A stretch of DNA of 64,000 nt from positions 62,001 to 126,000 of the forward strand of contig NZ_JARKNC010000001.1 of NCBI RefSeq assembly GCF_029360805.1. The letters run 5' to 3'. The position numbers and the translations under genes were made by a program. The stretch's first letter is position 1, and each line of letters starts with the position of its first letter. Positions 44,751-53,206 of the stretch are shown in pieces. A model generated the notes under the pieces. That model was not told where the DNA came from. It searched no databases and saw nothing but the letters and a program-made list of their open reading frames with translations. This stretch comes from Daejeonella sp. JGW-45 (GTDB lineage: Bacteria; Bacteroidota; Bacteroidia; Sphingobacteriales; Sphingobacteriaceae).

Positions 44751-44770
44751 TTGTTACTCCGCCGTGCCTC

Positions 44771-44811
44771 CTCGCAATGACGCACATTTATATGATGTTT
44801 GTCATTGCGAG
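44771..44811. repeat. Inverted repeat of the TCATTGCGAG type
   Basis: CTCGCAATGAC (44771-44781) and its exact complement GTCATTGCGAG (44801-44811) flank 19 bp; the right arm continues with CGAAGCAA. A related copy follows cdaA at 45723. This short palindromic sequence class is widespread in bacterial intergenic DNA. Confidence 0.7.
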
Positions 44812-44855
44812 CGAAGCAAAGCAACTAAATCATATTTTATCTTTACTTTTAAATC

Positions 44856-45647
44856 ATGGAAGGATTTGATTTCAGTTTTCTTGACCTGCGATTGCTGGAC
44901 ATTATTGATATCATCCTCGTTGCACTTATCATCTATTACGTTTACAACCTCATCCGTGGAACAATAGCGCTTAATATCCTGCTGGGATTAGTGATCATCT
45001 ATGCAGTTTACCTGGTCGTCAGGCAAGCTCATATGCAGCTTCTCACGGAGATCCTCGATGGATTTGTTCAAATAGGTTTTATCGCCCTGATCGTGGTTTT
45101 CCAGCAGGAGATCCGGCGGTTCCTGCTGCTGATCGGGCGAAATGCCTCGCTTCAAAAAAATAAGGCATGGTGGTCGTTCCTGTTCGGCCGCAAGGAAATT
45201 GAAAAGAATAATTCAGCCCGCATCAAGCCAATAATTGACGCATGCAAAAGCATGCAGAAAAGCCGGACCGGCGCATTGATCATTTTTGCGAAGTATTATG
45301 ATGAACAATATTATCAGAACAGCGGGGAGATCATTGATGCACGCATTTCAAAACGCCTGCTGGAAAGTATATTTCAAAAGAACAGCCCGCTGCATGATGG
45401 TGCAGTGATCATTTCGGAGAATAAGATCAAATGTGCCAGCAGCATCCTTCCCCTTACCGAAAATGATAAGCTGCCCCCCCAATTCGGTTTACGTCACCGC
45501 GCCGGGATCGGGATCTCAGAAAGCAGTGATGCTGTTGCGGTAATCGTCTCTGAAGAAACCGGCGAGATCTCTTACGCCAAGCAGGGAAGGGTTAAAATGA
45601 AAATGAGTTTGGGAGAATTAGAGAAGTTGTTAAACAAGGATTTTTAA
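44856..45647 (+). CDS. cdaA: Diadenylate cyclase CdaA
   Basis: 263-residue membrane c-di-AMP synthase. Three N-terminal helices (about 12-30, 36-55, 68-85), a coiled stretch, then the DAC domain with GALIIFA, the catalytic DGA (181-183) and RHR (213-215). c-di-AMP governs potassium and osmotic balance and is linked to cell wall homeostasis. No CdaR partner is adjacent. A 7-of-8 -7 box (TATCTTTA, 44838-44845) lies just upstream. Placement after folP is conserved in Bacteroidota. Confidence 0.94.
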   Translation: MEGFDFSFLDLRLLDIIDIILVALIIYYVYNLIRGTIALNILLGLVIIYAVYLVVRQAHMQLLTEILDGFVQIGFIALIVVFQQEIRRFLLLIGRNASLQKNKAWWSFLFGRKEIEKNNSARIKPIIDACKSMQKSRTGALIIFAKYYDEQYYQNSGEIIDARISKRLLESIFQKNSPLHDGAVIISENKIKCASSILPLTENDKLPPQFGLRHRAGIGISESSDAVAVIVSEETGEISYAKQGRVKMKMSLGELEKLLNKDF

Positions 45648-45722
45648 CCGGGGAGCTGAGGACTGAATGTCGGAAGTCTGAGGAACCGTACCTAACGCCT
45701 AATCCTTACTTCATCTACGGCT

Positions 45723-45749
45723 GTCATTGCGAGCGGAGCGAAGCAACCC
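45723..45749 (+). repeat. TCATTGCGAG repeat copy after cdaA
   Basis: GTCATTGCGAGCGGAGCGAAG and following CAACCC, matching the 44801 repeat (GTCATTGCGAGCGAAGC) with a small insertion. It abuts the terminator of the bacilliredoxin gene. Confidence 0.65.
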
Positions 45750-45750
45750 A

Positions 45751-45778
45751 AAAAAAATCCGTCATCACTGACGGATTT
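45751..45778 (-). terminator. Rho-independent terminator of the bacilliredoxin gene
   Basis: 10-bp perfect stem AAATCCGTCA (45755-45764) / TGACGGATTT (45769-45778) with a TCAC loop. The A-run at 45751-45757 is a T-run on the minus strand, so it terminates the minus-strand gene ending at 45802. Confidence 0.75.
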
Positions 45779-45801
45779 CCTTTCAGACAATATTTTTCTA
45801 A

Positions 45802-46212
45802 TTAGCAGTACTGATCAAAAGCCTGATTCAGATTATCTGCGATCATTTGTGCAGGACGACCTTCAATCTGATGGCGCTCGATCATGTGAACCAGCTTACC
45901 ATCTTTAAACAAAGCAATTGCCGGAGAAGATGGAGGGAAAGGCAGCATATGAGCTCTCGCCTTATCAACAGCATCTTTTTCCATTCCTGCAAACACAGTT
46001 ACGAATTTATCAGGATGCTTCTCGAAAGAGGTCGACATTTTAGCCGCCGGACGGGCGTTTGCAGCAGCGCAACCGCAAACAGAATTAACCATTACCAGCA
46101 CCGTTCCCTCTGATTTTATGGCCTGATCTACTTCTTCGGGAGTCCTTAAGTCCTGAAAGCCTGCATTAACCAGTTCCTGGCGCATCGGTGCAACTAAATA
46201 TTCTGGATACAT
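45802..46212 (-). CDS. BrxA/BrxB-family bacilliredoxin
   Basis: 136-residue thioredoxin-like protein with the CGC active site (Cys46-Gly-Cys48 in SVCGCAAANARPA) typical of the YphP/BrxA/BrxB family. In Firmicutes these de-bacillithiolate proteins; in Bacteroidota bacillithiol use is known in some lineages. Whether this organism makes bacillithiol cannot be told from the window. Length is normal. Has its own terminator. Confidence 0.92.
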   Translation of the reverse strand: MYPEYLVAPMRQELVNAGFQDLRTPEEVDQAIKSEGTVLVMVNSVCGCAAANARPAAKMSTSFEKHPDKFVTVFAGMEKDAVDKARAHMLPFPPSSPAIALFKDGKLVHMIERHQIEGRPAQMIADNLNQAFDQYC

Positions 46213-46500
46213 ATCTTAATTATTAACGTTCTCTAAATTCAATTACAAAGTTAAGTATTTGCAGATGATAGTGATGCATGGGAAGATGGTTTTGACGTTT
46301 AAATTACGAAATGAGTTATAGGCAGTACGTCATTTCCCAACGCGGAGCTAACGCTTTCGTACCTGCCCGGCAGCGTGCAGCTTAACTGCCCCGTTATCAT
46401 TGAAACAGACTCTTTCTCTTAATCCCTTGGTTTGTTGGTTATCACTATGGCTCCTCATTTCCCAATTCACCTCGCATCTCTCCACTTTCAACTTTCAACT

Positions 46501-46532
46501 TTTTGAATTAACAACCCTATCCCTTACCTTTG
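46501..46532 (+). promoter_or_regulatory. Promoter of ahcY
   Basis: -33 TTTTG (46501-46505), 19-nt spacer and -7 TACCTTTG (46525-46532): a textbook Bacteroidota promoter. Predicted leader to the ATG at 46614 is about 75 nt. Confidence 0.75.
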
Positions 46533-46539
46533 CAAACTA

Positions 46540-46561
46540 TTTCTTACGTACTGGTAAGAAA
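46540..46561 (+). promoter_or_regulatory. Leader hairpin upstream of ahcY
   Basis: TTTCTTAC (46540-46547) pairs with GTAAGAAA (46554-46561) around a 6-nt loop GTACTG, almost at the predicted 5' end of the mRNA. It may stabilise the transcript. It is too simple to be a known SAH riboswitch. Confidence 0.45.
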
Positions 46562-46613
46562 CAATAATCGATTTATTAATCAATGCGTTAGATGCGTATT
46601 TAAACAACAAACT

Positions 46614-47930
46614 ATGTCATCAGTAGAGACAACTTATGTACCTTACAAAGTTAAGGACATCTCCCTTGCAGAATGGGGACGCAAAGAGATCGGATTAGCC
46701 GAAGCAGAAATGCCAGGCTTAATGGCACTTCGCGAGGAGTACGGTCCGTCACAGCCTTTAAAAGGCGCACGCATCGCAGGATGTTTGCACATGACCATCC
46801 AGACTGCAGTATTAATTGAAACATTGACTGCCCTGGGTGCCGAAGTTACCTGGTCATCATGTAACATTTTCTCAACTCAGGATCACGCCGCTGCTGCAAT
46901 TGCTGCTGCGGGCATCCAGGTTTATGCCTGGAAAGGTCTTAACGAGGAGGAATTTGACTGGTGTATCGAGCAAACTTTACATTTCGGGCCAGACCGCAAG
47001 CCATTGAACATGATCCTTGATGATGGCGGCGATTTAACTAATATGGTATTCGACAGGTTCCCTGAGCTTATTGCCGGGATCAAAGGTCTTTCTGAAGAAA
47101 CCACTACCGGTGTTCACCGCTTATACGAGCGTATGAAGAACGGAACATTGCACTTGCCTGCGATCAACGTGAACGACTCGGTCACAAAATCCAAATTCGA
47201 TAACAAATACGGATGCCGCGAATCACTTGTTGACGCGATCCGCCGTGCGACTGACGTAATGATGGCTGGTAAAGTAGCTGTTGTTTGCGGATATGGCGAT
47301 GTTGGTAAAGGTTCTGCTGAATCTTTAAGCTCACAGGGCGTTCGTGTAATCGTTACTGAAATTGACCCCATCTGTGCGTTACAAGCGGCAATGGAAGGTT
47401 ATGAAGTTAAAAAGTTGGCGACTGCTGTTAAAGAAGCTGACATCGTGGTAACAACTACCGGTAACTGTGATATCGTTCGCGGCGAGCATTTCCTTGCTTT
47501 AAAAGACAAAGCTATCGTTTGTAATATCGGCCACTTCGATAACGAAATCGATATGGCCTGGTTAAACTCTAACTATGGTAACACAAAAGTAGAGATCAAA
47601 CCACAGGTTGATAAATACACCATCAACGGTAAAGATATCATCATCCTTGCAGAAGGCCGTTTGGTAAACTTAGGCTGCGCAACTGGTCACCCGTCTTTCG
47701 TAATGTCTAACTCCTTTACGAATCAAACTTTGGCTCAGCTGGAACTTTGGACTAACACAGATAAGTATGAGAACAAAGTTTACGTTCTTCCTAAATATTT
47801 AGACGAGAAAGTAGCGCGTTTACACCTGGCTAAGATTGGCGTTGAACTTGAAGAACTGGATCAGCACCAGGCAGATTATATTGGTGTGCCGGTTGAAGGC
47901 CCGTTCAAAGCGGATACGTACAGGTACTAA
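46614..47930 (+). CDS. ahcY: Adenosylhomocysteinase
   Basis: 438-residue NAD-dependent hydrolase splitting S-adenosylhomocysteine into adenosine and homocysteine. [15 protein letters not shown] is the NAD-binding motif; catalytic segments include [26 protein letters not shown] and the C-terminal KADTYRY (Lys and Tyr reach the partner subunit's NAD). The start is the ATG at 46614 ([12 protein letters not shown]), the usual N-terminus, preceded by an A-rich stretch. Codon use looks biased to frequent codons, fitting high expression. Ends in a strong terminator. Confidence 0.97.
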   Translation: MSSVETTYVPYKVKDISLAEWGRKEIGLAEAEMPGLMALREEYGPSQPLKGARIAGCLHMTIQTAVLIETLTALGAEVTWSSCNIFSTQDHAAAAIAAAGIQVYAWKGLNEEEFDWCIEQTLHFGPDRKPLNMILDDGGDLTNMVFDRFPELIAGIKGLSEETTTGVHRLYERMKNGTLHLPAINVNDSVTKSKFDNKYGCRESLVDAIRRATDVMMAGKVAVVCGYGDVGKGSAESLSSQGVRVIVTEIDPICALQAAMEGYEVKKLATAVKEADIVVTTTGNCDIVRGEHFLALKDKAIVCNIGHFDNEIDMAWLNSNYGNTKVEIKPQVDKYTINGKDIIILAEGRLVNLGCATGHPSFVMSNSFTNQTLAQLELWTNTDKYENKVYVLPKYLDEKVARLHLAKIGVELEELDQHQADYIGVPVEGPFKADTYRY

Positions 47931-47976
47931 ACTGAGCTCGGAGGTCTGGAGTCAGATATTACCGGCGGCTAAGTAT

Positions 47977-48012
47977 AAAAACCCTTTCGATTATTTCGGA
48001 AGGGTTTTTTTA
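47977..48012 (+). terminator. Rho-independent terminator of ahcY
   Basis: Stem 47977-47990 with 47996-48009 (14 bp with one G-T pair; AAAAACCCTTTCGA against TCGGAAGGGTTTTT), loop TTATT, and a T-run on the plus strand. Confidence 0.85.
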
Positions 48013-48055
48013 TTGTCGGGTATGTTGTTAAAGATGCTACGATAGGTACGTCTTC

Positions 48056-48328
48056 GCTCCCCTGCCAAGCTATCGTGTATCTACAACTTATCTCGTATAA
48101 ATCATGCGCCAGGCTAACCCCGAAGGTGGTCGAATGTTTATAGGGAAGCATTAATAATGATTTGTCGACCCCGAAGGTGGTCGCATATGTCGTTTTGTTA
48201 CATGCGACCACCTTCGGGGTCGGGGTTTCGGGCTAGAAAAATGTTCTATAAACATTTGACCCGTTCCGGGTCATTGCATTGAATTAAAAATATAAATTGT
48301 AGGTACACGATAGCCTGCCAAGGGGAGC
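48056..48328. repeat. Nested palindromic REP/BIME-like element
   Basis: Outer inverted repeat: GCTCCCCT (48056-48063 / 48321-48328) and a 21-bp arm, 19 of 21 matching (48069-48089 / 48294-48314). Next layer: GAATGTTTATAG (48132-48143) against CTATAAACATTT (48246-48257). Core: a perfect 21-bp stem (48166-48186 / 48202-48222) with a 15-nt loop. Four copies of a palindromic head (CCCCGAAGGTGGTC or GACCCGTTCCGGGTC) face each other in pairs. No coding capacity. Resembles a mobile palindromic unit cluster. Confidence 0.8.
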
Positions 48329-48550
48329 TGTCCGCTTGGGCGGAGGGGCCATTGGAAATATACATAGCATTTTTTTTGGAAAGCAATGGCCTGCACCATT
48401 CGGTTCCGCCAGCCGGGTGCTCTGCAGTAGTTTTGCTTCCCATTCCTCTTAAAACAATAAAATCACATCTGGCAAAAGCTACTGCTGCCGCCCCCGTTTA
48501 TTTTGTAAAAGCCTGTGCTCATCACTTGGGACAGTTTATCACAATTTATC

Positions 48551-48558
48551 TATCTTTG
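48551..48558 (+). promoter_or_regulatory. Candidate -7 box for pdxJ
   Basis: TATCTTTG, exact TAnnTTTG, with a TTG at 48526-48528 (22-nt spacer). 42 nt before the ATG. Confidence 0.5.
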
Positions 48559-48600
48559 AAATAGCTGCTAAATTCATATTTAGTGCTTCTTATAAACACT

Positions 48601-49320
48601 ATGGCACATCTATCCGTCAATATCAATAAAATCGCAACCCTCCGCAATTCCCGTGGCGGCAACAACCCAGACCTGGTCAAAGTCGCATTAGATTGTGAAC
48701 GTTTCGGTGCCCAGGGCATAACCGTTCACCCCCGCCCCGACGAAAGGCACATCCGTTACCAGGATGTCTTTGATCTAAAAGCTGTGATCAAAACAGAGTT
48801 CAACATCGAGGGTAATCCTACTGAACAGAAGTTCGTTGATCTCGTTCTGGCAAACAAACCGGCTCAGGTAACTCTCGTGCCAGATGCTGAAGGCCAGCTC
48901 ACGTCAAATCACGGCTGGGATACTATTAAACATCAGGGATATCTCAAGGATATTATTGCAAAGTTTCAATCTGCAGGGATCCGTGTTTCAATCTTTGTGG
49001 ACCCGGACAATAAAATGGTAGAAGCCGCTGCCAGTACAGGAACGGACCGCATTGAGCTTTACACGGAAGCTTATGCATCGCAATATCATTCAGGGAAAGA
49101 AGCGGCTATTAAACCTTACATTGAAGCCTCGAACCTTGCAGCCGAGCTTGGGCTTGGGCTTAACGCCGGACACGATCTTGATCTCCATAATTTGAAATAT
49201 TTCGCCCAACAGATCCCAGGATTATTGGAAGTAAGCATAGGGCATGCATTAATTTCAGATGCTTTATATTTAGGTCTGGAAAATACAATCCAGATGTATC
49301 TTAGACAATTAACGCTATGA
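48601..49320 (+). CDS. pdxJ: Pyridoxine 5'-phosphate synthase
   Basis: 239-residue TIM-barrel enzyme joining 1-deoxy-xylulose 5-phosphate and 3-amino-2-oxopropyl phosphate, giving vitamin B6. Signature [30 protein letters not shown], the conserved [17 protein letters not shown] and [12 protein letters not shown]. Start is the ATG at 48601; six upstream codons are open but less conserved. Followed immediately by a GAGATAT repeat. The product cofactor serves Kbl, GcvP and the SelA-like enzyme in this window. Confidence 0.96.
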   Translation: MAHLSVNINKIATLRNSRGGNNPDLVKVALDCERFGAQGITVHPRPDERHIRYQDVFDLKAVIKTEFNIEGNPTEQKFVDLVLANKPAQVTLVPDAEGQLTSNHGWDTIKHQGYLKDIIAKFQSAGIRVSIFVDPDNKMVEAAASTGTDRIELYTEAYASQYHSGKEAAIKPYIEASNLAAELGLGLNAGHDLDLHNLKYFAQQIPGLLEVSIGHALISDALYLGLENTIQMYLRQLTL

Positions 49321-49325
49321 GCTTT

Positions 49326-49342
49326 GAGATATGAGATATGAG
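49326..49342 (+). repeat. GAGATAT repeat after pdxJ
   Basis: GAGATATGAGATATGAG, 5 nt after the pdxJ stop, identical to part of the array at 38711-38786. Confidence 0.7.
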
Positions 49343-49417
49343 CATCGCCATTTCGGGCAGCATAACTGATTGCTCCACATCGCGTGCAAATAACACATTC
49401 ATAAATTGACTTTGACC

Positions 49418-49975
49418 ATGAAGAAACCACTTTCAATTTTAATAGTATCACTCTTAACGGCATTTACGGCTTGTAAAAACGAAACATCTATCAACCAGGA
49501 CGATGCTTCAGAGGTGATAACAGAATACCTCGAGAGCAATCCGGAATATAAAACAGCTACATTCAGGTTCGGCGAGTTAAAGTTCCACAGCAGAAAGGAC
49601 CGGGAAGATCTGAACAACTACGAGGAGCTGGGAAACAGTGGTTTCATAAAAATGGAACTTGACGAAAAGAAAAAAGTATTCCTTTCAAAAGACAGCACGT
49701 ATGTATACCGTGTTACACTAACCGAAAAAGCCGCACCTCTGGTACTCGAACAAGGGAAAGACCGTGCCACAGTCAAAGCCCTGAACTACATCCTGGACGA
49801 TAGCAAGCCGGTAAACTTCGTTAAATCGAACAATAAGACTGCTAAAGCCACGGTTTCGCTAAAAAAGGAAAAGACAGAATTCTACCCCTTCATGAATAAA
49901 GATTCCAATAGCGACTTTATTACCAAAACCTACAAGCTGAAACTAAAAAAAGATAACAGCTGGGAGATTAACTAG
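49418..49975 (+). CDS. Lipoprotein of unknown function
   Basis: 185 residues with a lipoprotein signal (MKKPLSILIVSLLTAFTAC, Cys about 19). The mature part is charged, Lys/Asp-rich and probably beta/alpha, with repeated basic stretches (KKEKTEFYPF, KLKLKKDNSWEIN). No motif recognised. Start at the ATG at 49418, three codons after a possible TTG. Sits alone between pdxJ and gcvP. Confidence 0.75.
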   Translation: MKKPLSILIVSLLTAFTACKNETSINQDDASEVITEYLESNPEYKTATFRFGELKFHSRKDREDLNNYEELGNSGFIKMELDEKKKVFLSKDSTYVYRVTLTEKAAPLVLEQGKDRATVKALNYILDDSKPVNFVKSNNKTAKATVSLKKEKTEFYPFMNKDSNSDFITKTYKLKLKKDNSWEIN

Positions 49976-49993
49976 CATAAAAGCTTTCCTACC

Positions 49994-50033
49994 TGCTTCG
50001 CGACCTTAGCGCAAACCTTTGCGGTTTTGGCGT
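49994..50033 (+). repeat. Short CGCAAA/TTTGCG palindrome block
   Basis: Between the lipoprotein gene and gcvP: CGCAAA-CC-TTTGCG (50010-50023) embedded in CTTAGCGCAAACCTTTGCGG. This phrase-like sequence recalls intergenic simple repeats common in Bacteroidota. May act as a terminator without T-run. Confidence 0.45.
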
Positions 50034-50085
50034 TTAAAAAAGCTCATTGATAGGCTTAGCAGCAAAAAATAATCGGGAAAATCCG

Positions 50086-50093
50086 TACTTTTG
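50086..50093 (+). promoter_or_regulatory. Candidate -7 box for gcvP
   Basis: TACTTTTG, exact TAnnTTTG, 24 nt before the ATG at 50118. The -33 region is not clear. Confidence 0.5.
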
Positions 50094-50117
50094 CGCAACC
50101 AATATCCCACTCATTTA

Positions 50118-53000
50118 ATGAAGCTTAACATAGATTATCAGGAAAAATTTGAGCAGCGACACATTGCTCCAAACGGCGATGACACCGCAAAAATGCTCGA
50201 AATGATCGGCATAGGTTCTTTGGACGAACTGATTGCAGAAACTGTACCAGCGAATATCCGGTTAAAGAACCCTTTATCCCTTCCAGATGCCAAAAGTGAA
50301 TTCGATTACCTGAATGATCTGAAAGTTACTGCTTCAAAAAATAAGGTCTTTAGATCTTACATTGGCCAGGGCTATAACGACGTCATCGTTCCTGGAGTTA
50401 TTCAAAGAAACATCCTTGAAAATCCAGGATGGTATACCCAATACACTCCGTACCAGGCAGAAATAGCACAGGGACGTCTGCAGGCCCTATTGAATTTCCA
50501 GACGATGGTGGTCGACCTTACCGGGATGGAGATCGCCAATGCATCTCTGCTGGATGAAGGCACCGCCGCCGGGGAGGCAATGTTTATGCAGTACAGCCTT
50601 CGCAACAACCCTGAAGCAAATGTGTTCTTTGTCTCTGAAGAGGTTCTACCTCAAACTATAGATATCTTAAAAACGCGTTCAGCTCCTTATGGGATTAAAA
50701 TTCTGATCGGCGATCACCGGACCGTTGAACTTAACGAGTCTATGTTCGGTGCGATTGTTCAATACCCGGCAGGCAGCGGGGAGGTTTATAATTATTCTGC
50801 CTTTGCATCAAAGGGCCATGAGAAAGGAATCAAGCTGACGGTTGTAGCAGATATCATGGCATTGAGCCTGTTAACTCCCCCCGGAGAATGGGGTGCTGAT
50901 ATTGTTGTCGGCTCAACCCAGCGTTTTGGTATACCGATGGGCTTTGGTGGTCCGCACGCTGCATTCTTTGCGACAAAAGACGAATATAAGCGCTCGATGC
51001 CGGGACGGATCATTGGGGTGTCTATTGATAATGCAGGAAATTACGCTTTGCGTATGGCACTGCAAACGAGAGAGCAGCACATCAGGAGAGATAAGGCTAC
51101 ATCGAACATCTGTACTGCACAGGCGCTCCTGGCGATCATGGCTGGGATGTATGCCGTTTATCACGGTCCTGCCGGAATCAAACTCATCGCAGAGCGCATT
51201 CATGGATTGGCCGTTCTTCTTAAGGATTCACTCGAAAGCCTCGGCTTTAAACAGGAAAATGAATTCTTCTTCGACACTTTAAAGTTTAATCTGGGCGACC
51301 TGGTAAATCCAATTCACGCAGAAGCTTTGAATAACGAAGTTAACCTGAATTATAAAGGCTCGGTAGTTACCATCTCGCTTGATGAAACAACATCATTCAA
51401 CGACGTGCAAACCCTGGTTCGTCTTTTTGCAAAGGTAAAAGGCAAAAACCTTCATGATGTTGATACCGATAACCTGAGAGCAGATCTGCAATCACATATT
51501 CCAACAGAACTCCAGCGTACTTCATCGTACCTGGTCCATCCTGTATTTAACTCACATCATTCAGAGCATGAAATGCTGCGCTATATCAAGTCGCTTGAGG
51601 CTAAAGACCTGTCTCTTTGCCATTCGATGATAGCTTTAGGCTCCTGTACGATGAAACTTAATGCAACTACCGAAATGGCGCCGGTCACCTCGGCAGAGTT
51701 TAGCAAGATGCATCCTTTCGCACCTTCAGACCAGGTCGGCGGATACATGCAGATCTTTGACGAACTGAACAAATGGCTAAGTGAGATCACCGGCTTCGCT
51801 GCTATGAGCTTACAACCAAACGCGGGAGCCCAGGGTGAGTATGCGGGCTTAATGGTTATCCGTGCATATCACCAGGACAGAGGTGATTTCCAACGTACCG
51901 TTGCTCTCATACCTTCCTCAGCGCACGGCACTAACCCTGCATCTGCAGCGATGGCTGGAATGAAGATTGTCATCGTTAAGTGCGATGACAAGGGAAACAT
52001 CGACGTGGCTGACCTTAAAGCAAAAGCGGCCGAGCATGCAGCAAGTCTTTCTTGCCTGATGGTTACCTATCCTTCTACCCACGGTGTTTTCGAGGAGTCG
52101 ATCATAGAGATCTGCGAAACGATCCATGCCTACGGCGGACAGGTTTACATGGACGGAGCAAACATGAATGCCCAGGTAGGTTTAACAAGTCCCGCCACCA
52201 TCGGCGCTGATGTTTGTCACCTTAACCTTCACAAAACATTCTGTATACCGCATGGTGGTGGTGGCCCCGGAATGGGTCCGATTGGTGTTGCAAAACACCT
52301 GGTTCCATATTTACCAGGCCATCCGGTGGTTCAAATTGGCAATGAGAAATCTATTCCGGCTGTATCTTCAGCCCCCTGGGGTTCCGCATCTATTCTCCTT
52401 ATTTCTCACGCTTATATAGCGATGATGGGCGGCGAAGGATTGACAAATGCTACAAAACACGCTATACTTAACGCTAATTATATCAAATTCCGCCTGGAAA
52501 AACATTACCCGGTACTGTACTCAGGCACCAGGGGCCGCTGTGCCCACGAAATGATCCTGGATTGCCGCTCATTTAAAGGTTTCGGTATTGAAGTTACAGA
52601 TATCGCCAAAAGGCTTATGGACTACGGCTTCCATGCCCCCACAGTATCCTTCCCTGTCGCTGGAACAGTAATGATCGAACCAACGGAGTCGGAGCCCAAA
52701 CATGAACTCGACCGTTTCTGTGATGCGATGATTTCAATTCGCGCTGAGATTCAGGGAGTGGAAAGCGGCATTTTTGATAAGGTCGATAATCCGTTAAAAA
52801 ATGCACCGCATACTTCAGCTGTGGTAACTTCAGATTCCTGGGATCATCCATATAGCCGTCAAAAAGCTGCATTTCCGCTTCCTTATGTCGCTGACTACAA
52901 ATTCTGGCCATCGGTTGGCAGAGTCAATGATACCCACGGCGACAGGACACTTATCTGTGCCTGCCCGCCAATAGAGAGCTACGCCGAAGAGCTGGCTTAG
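50118..53000 (+). CDS. gcvP: Glycine dehydrogenase (decarboxylating), P-protein
   Basis: 960-residue fused P-protein of the glycine cleavage system; PLP-dependent decarboxylation of glycine passing aminomethyl to the lipoyl H-protein. N-terminal half (about 1-440) and C-terminal half (about 450-960) are both complete; the PLP lysine is Lys706 in [15 protein letters not shown]. The Gly-rich [13 protein letters not shown] and [14 protein letters not shown]-like segments are typical. Start is the ATG at 50118 ([17 protein letters not shown]). GcvT and GcvH are not in the window. Ends in an 18-bp terminator. Confidence 0.97.
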   Translation: MKLNIDYQEKFEQRHIAPNGDDTAKMLEMIGIGSLDELIAETVPANIRLKNPLSLPDAKSEFDYLNDLKVTASKNKVFRSYIGQGYNDVIVPGVIQRNILENPGWYTQYTPYQAEIAQGRLQALLNFQTMVVDLTGMEIANASLLDEGTAAGEAMFMQYSLRNNPEANVFFVSEEVLPQTIDILKTRSAPYGIKILIGDHRTVELNESMFGAIVQYPAGSGEVYNYSAFASKGHEKGIKLTVVADIMALSLLTPPGEWGADIVVGSTQRFGIPMGFGGPHAAFFATKDEYKRSMPGRIIGVSIDNAGNYALRMALQTREQHIRRDKATSNICTAQALLAIMAGMYAVYHGPAGIKLIAERIHGLAVLLKDSLESLGFKQENEFFFDTLKFNLGDLVNPIHAEALNNEVNLNYKGSVVTISLDETTSFNDVQTLVRLFAKVKGKNLHDVDTDNLRADLQSHIPTELQRTSSYLVHPVFNSHHSEHEMLRYIKSLEAKDLSLCHSMIALGSCTMKLNATTEMAPVTSAEFSKMHPFAPSDQVGGYMQIFDELNKWLSEITGFAAMSLQPNAGAQGEYAGLMVIRAYHQDRGDFQRTVALIPSSAHGTNPASAAMAGMKIVIVKCDDKGNIDVADLKAKAAEHAASLSCLMVTYPSTHGVFEESIIEICETIHAYGGQVYMDGANMNAQVGLTSPATIGADVCHLNLHKTFCIPHGGGGPGMGPIGVAKHLVPYLPGHPVVQIGNEKSIPAVSSAPWGSASILLISHAYIAMMGGEGLTNATKHAILNANYIKFRLEKHYPVLYSGTRGRCAHEMILDCRSFKGFGIEVTDIAKRLMDYGFHAPTVSFPVAGTVMIEPTESEPKHELDRFCDAMISIRAEIQGVESGIFDKVDNPLKNAPHTSAVVTSDSWDHPYSRQKAAFPLPYVADYKFWPSVGRVNDTHGDRTLICACPPIESYAEELA

Positions 53001-53010
53001 TATTCTTGCA

Positions 53011-53057
53011 TTTAAACTAAAAAAGGCTGCGGACTCCGTAGCCTTTTTTAGTTTAAA
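53011..53057. terminator. Strong hairpin terminator after gcvP
   Basis: Perfect 18-bp outer stem TTTAAACTAAAAAAGGCT (53011-53028) / its complement (53040-53057), plus CGG/CCG inside. T-run in the descending arm and A-run in the ascending arm, so it could work in both directions. Confidence 0.88.
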
Positions 53058-53167
53058 ACCTCTGCACTTTTACCGGATTGTTTTCCTTTTTTAATCACTA
53101 CTCATTACGGGATCTAAAACACACTTTTTAAGAATATAACCGATACATTTTCAAACGCTTAATTCAA

Positions 53168-53198
53168 TTGTAACAAATTAGTATCTTAGCTAAATTTG
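53168..53198 (+). promoter_or_regulatory. Promoter of the sensor kinase gene
   Basis: TTG at 53168-53170, 20-nt spacer and TAAATTTG (53191-53198). Only 8 nt to the ATG, so the message is probably near-leaderless. Confidence 0.6.
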
Positions 53199-53206
53199 TC
53201 GGCTGC

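Larger units (their letters stand above)
46213..46613. other. Intergenic region bacilliredoxin to ahcY
   Basis: 401 bp with no gene. Contains an imperfect inverted repeat (GGCAGTACG near 46321 with CGTACCTGCC near 46358), a CAACTTTCAACTTTC simple repeat (46489-46503), the ahcY promoter and a leader hairpin. Confidence 0.6.
47931..48600. other. Intergenic region ahcY to pdxJ
   Basis: 670 bp, the longest gene-free stretch. It contains the ahcY terminator, a nested palindromic element (48056-48328), about 200 bp without recognisable content and the pdxJ promoter. No convincing gene; a 70-codon frame at 48352-48564 lacks any recognisable pattern. Confidence 0.6.

Noticed and set aside
46534-46613. 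SAH or SAM riboswitch before ahcY
   Set aside because: Only one simple 8-bp hairpin is present; no multi-helix junction or conserved riboswitch words.
48352-48564. 70-codon frame upstream of pdxJ
   Set aside because: No promoter or start context of note, composition unlike neighbouring proteins, no recognisable pattern; probably chance in a gene-free region.
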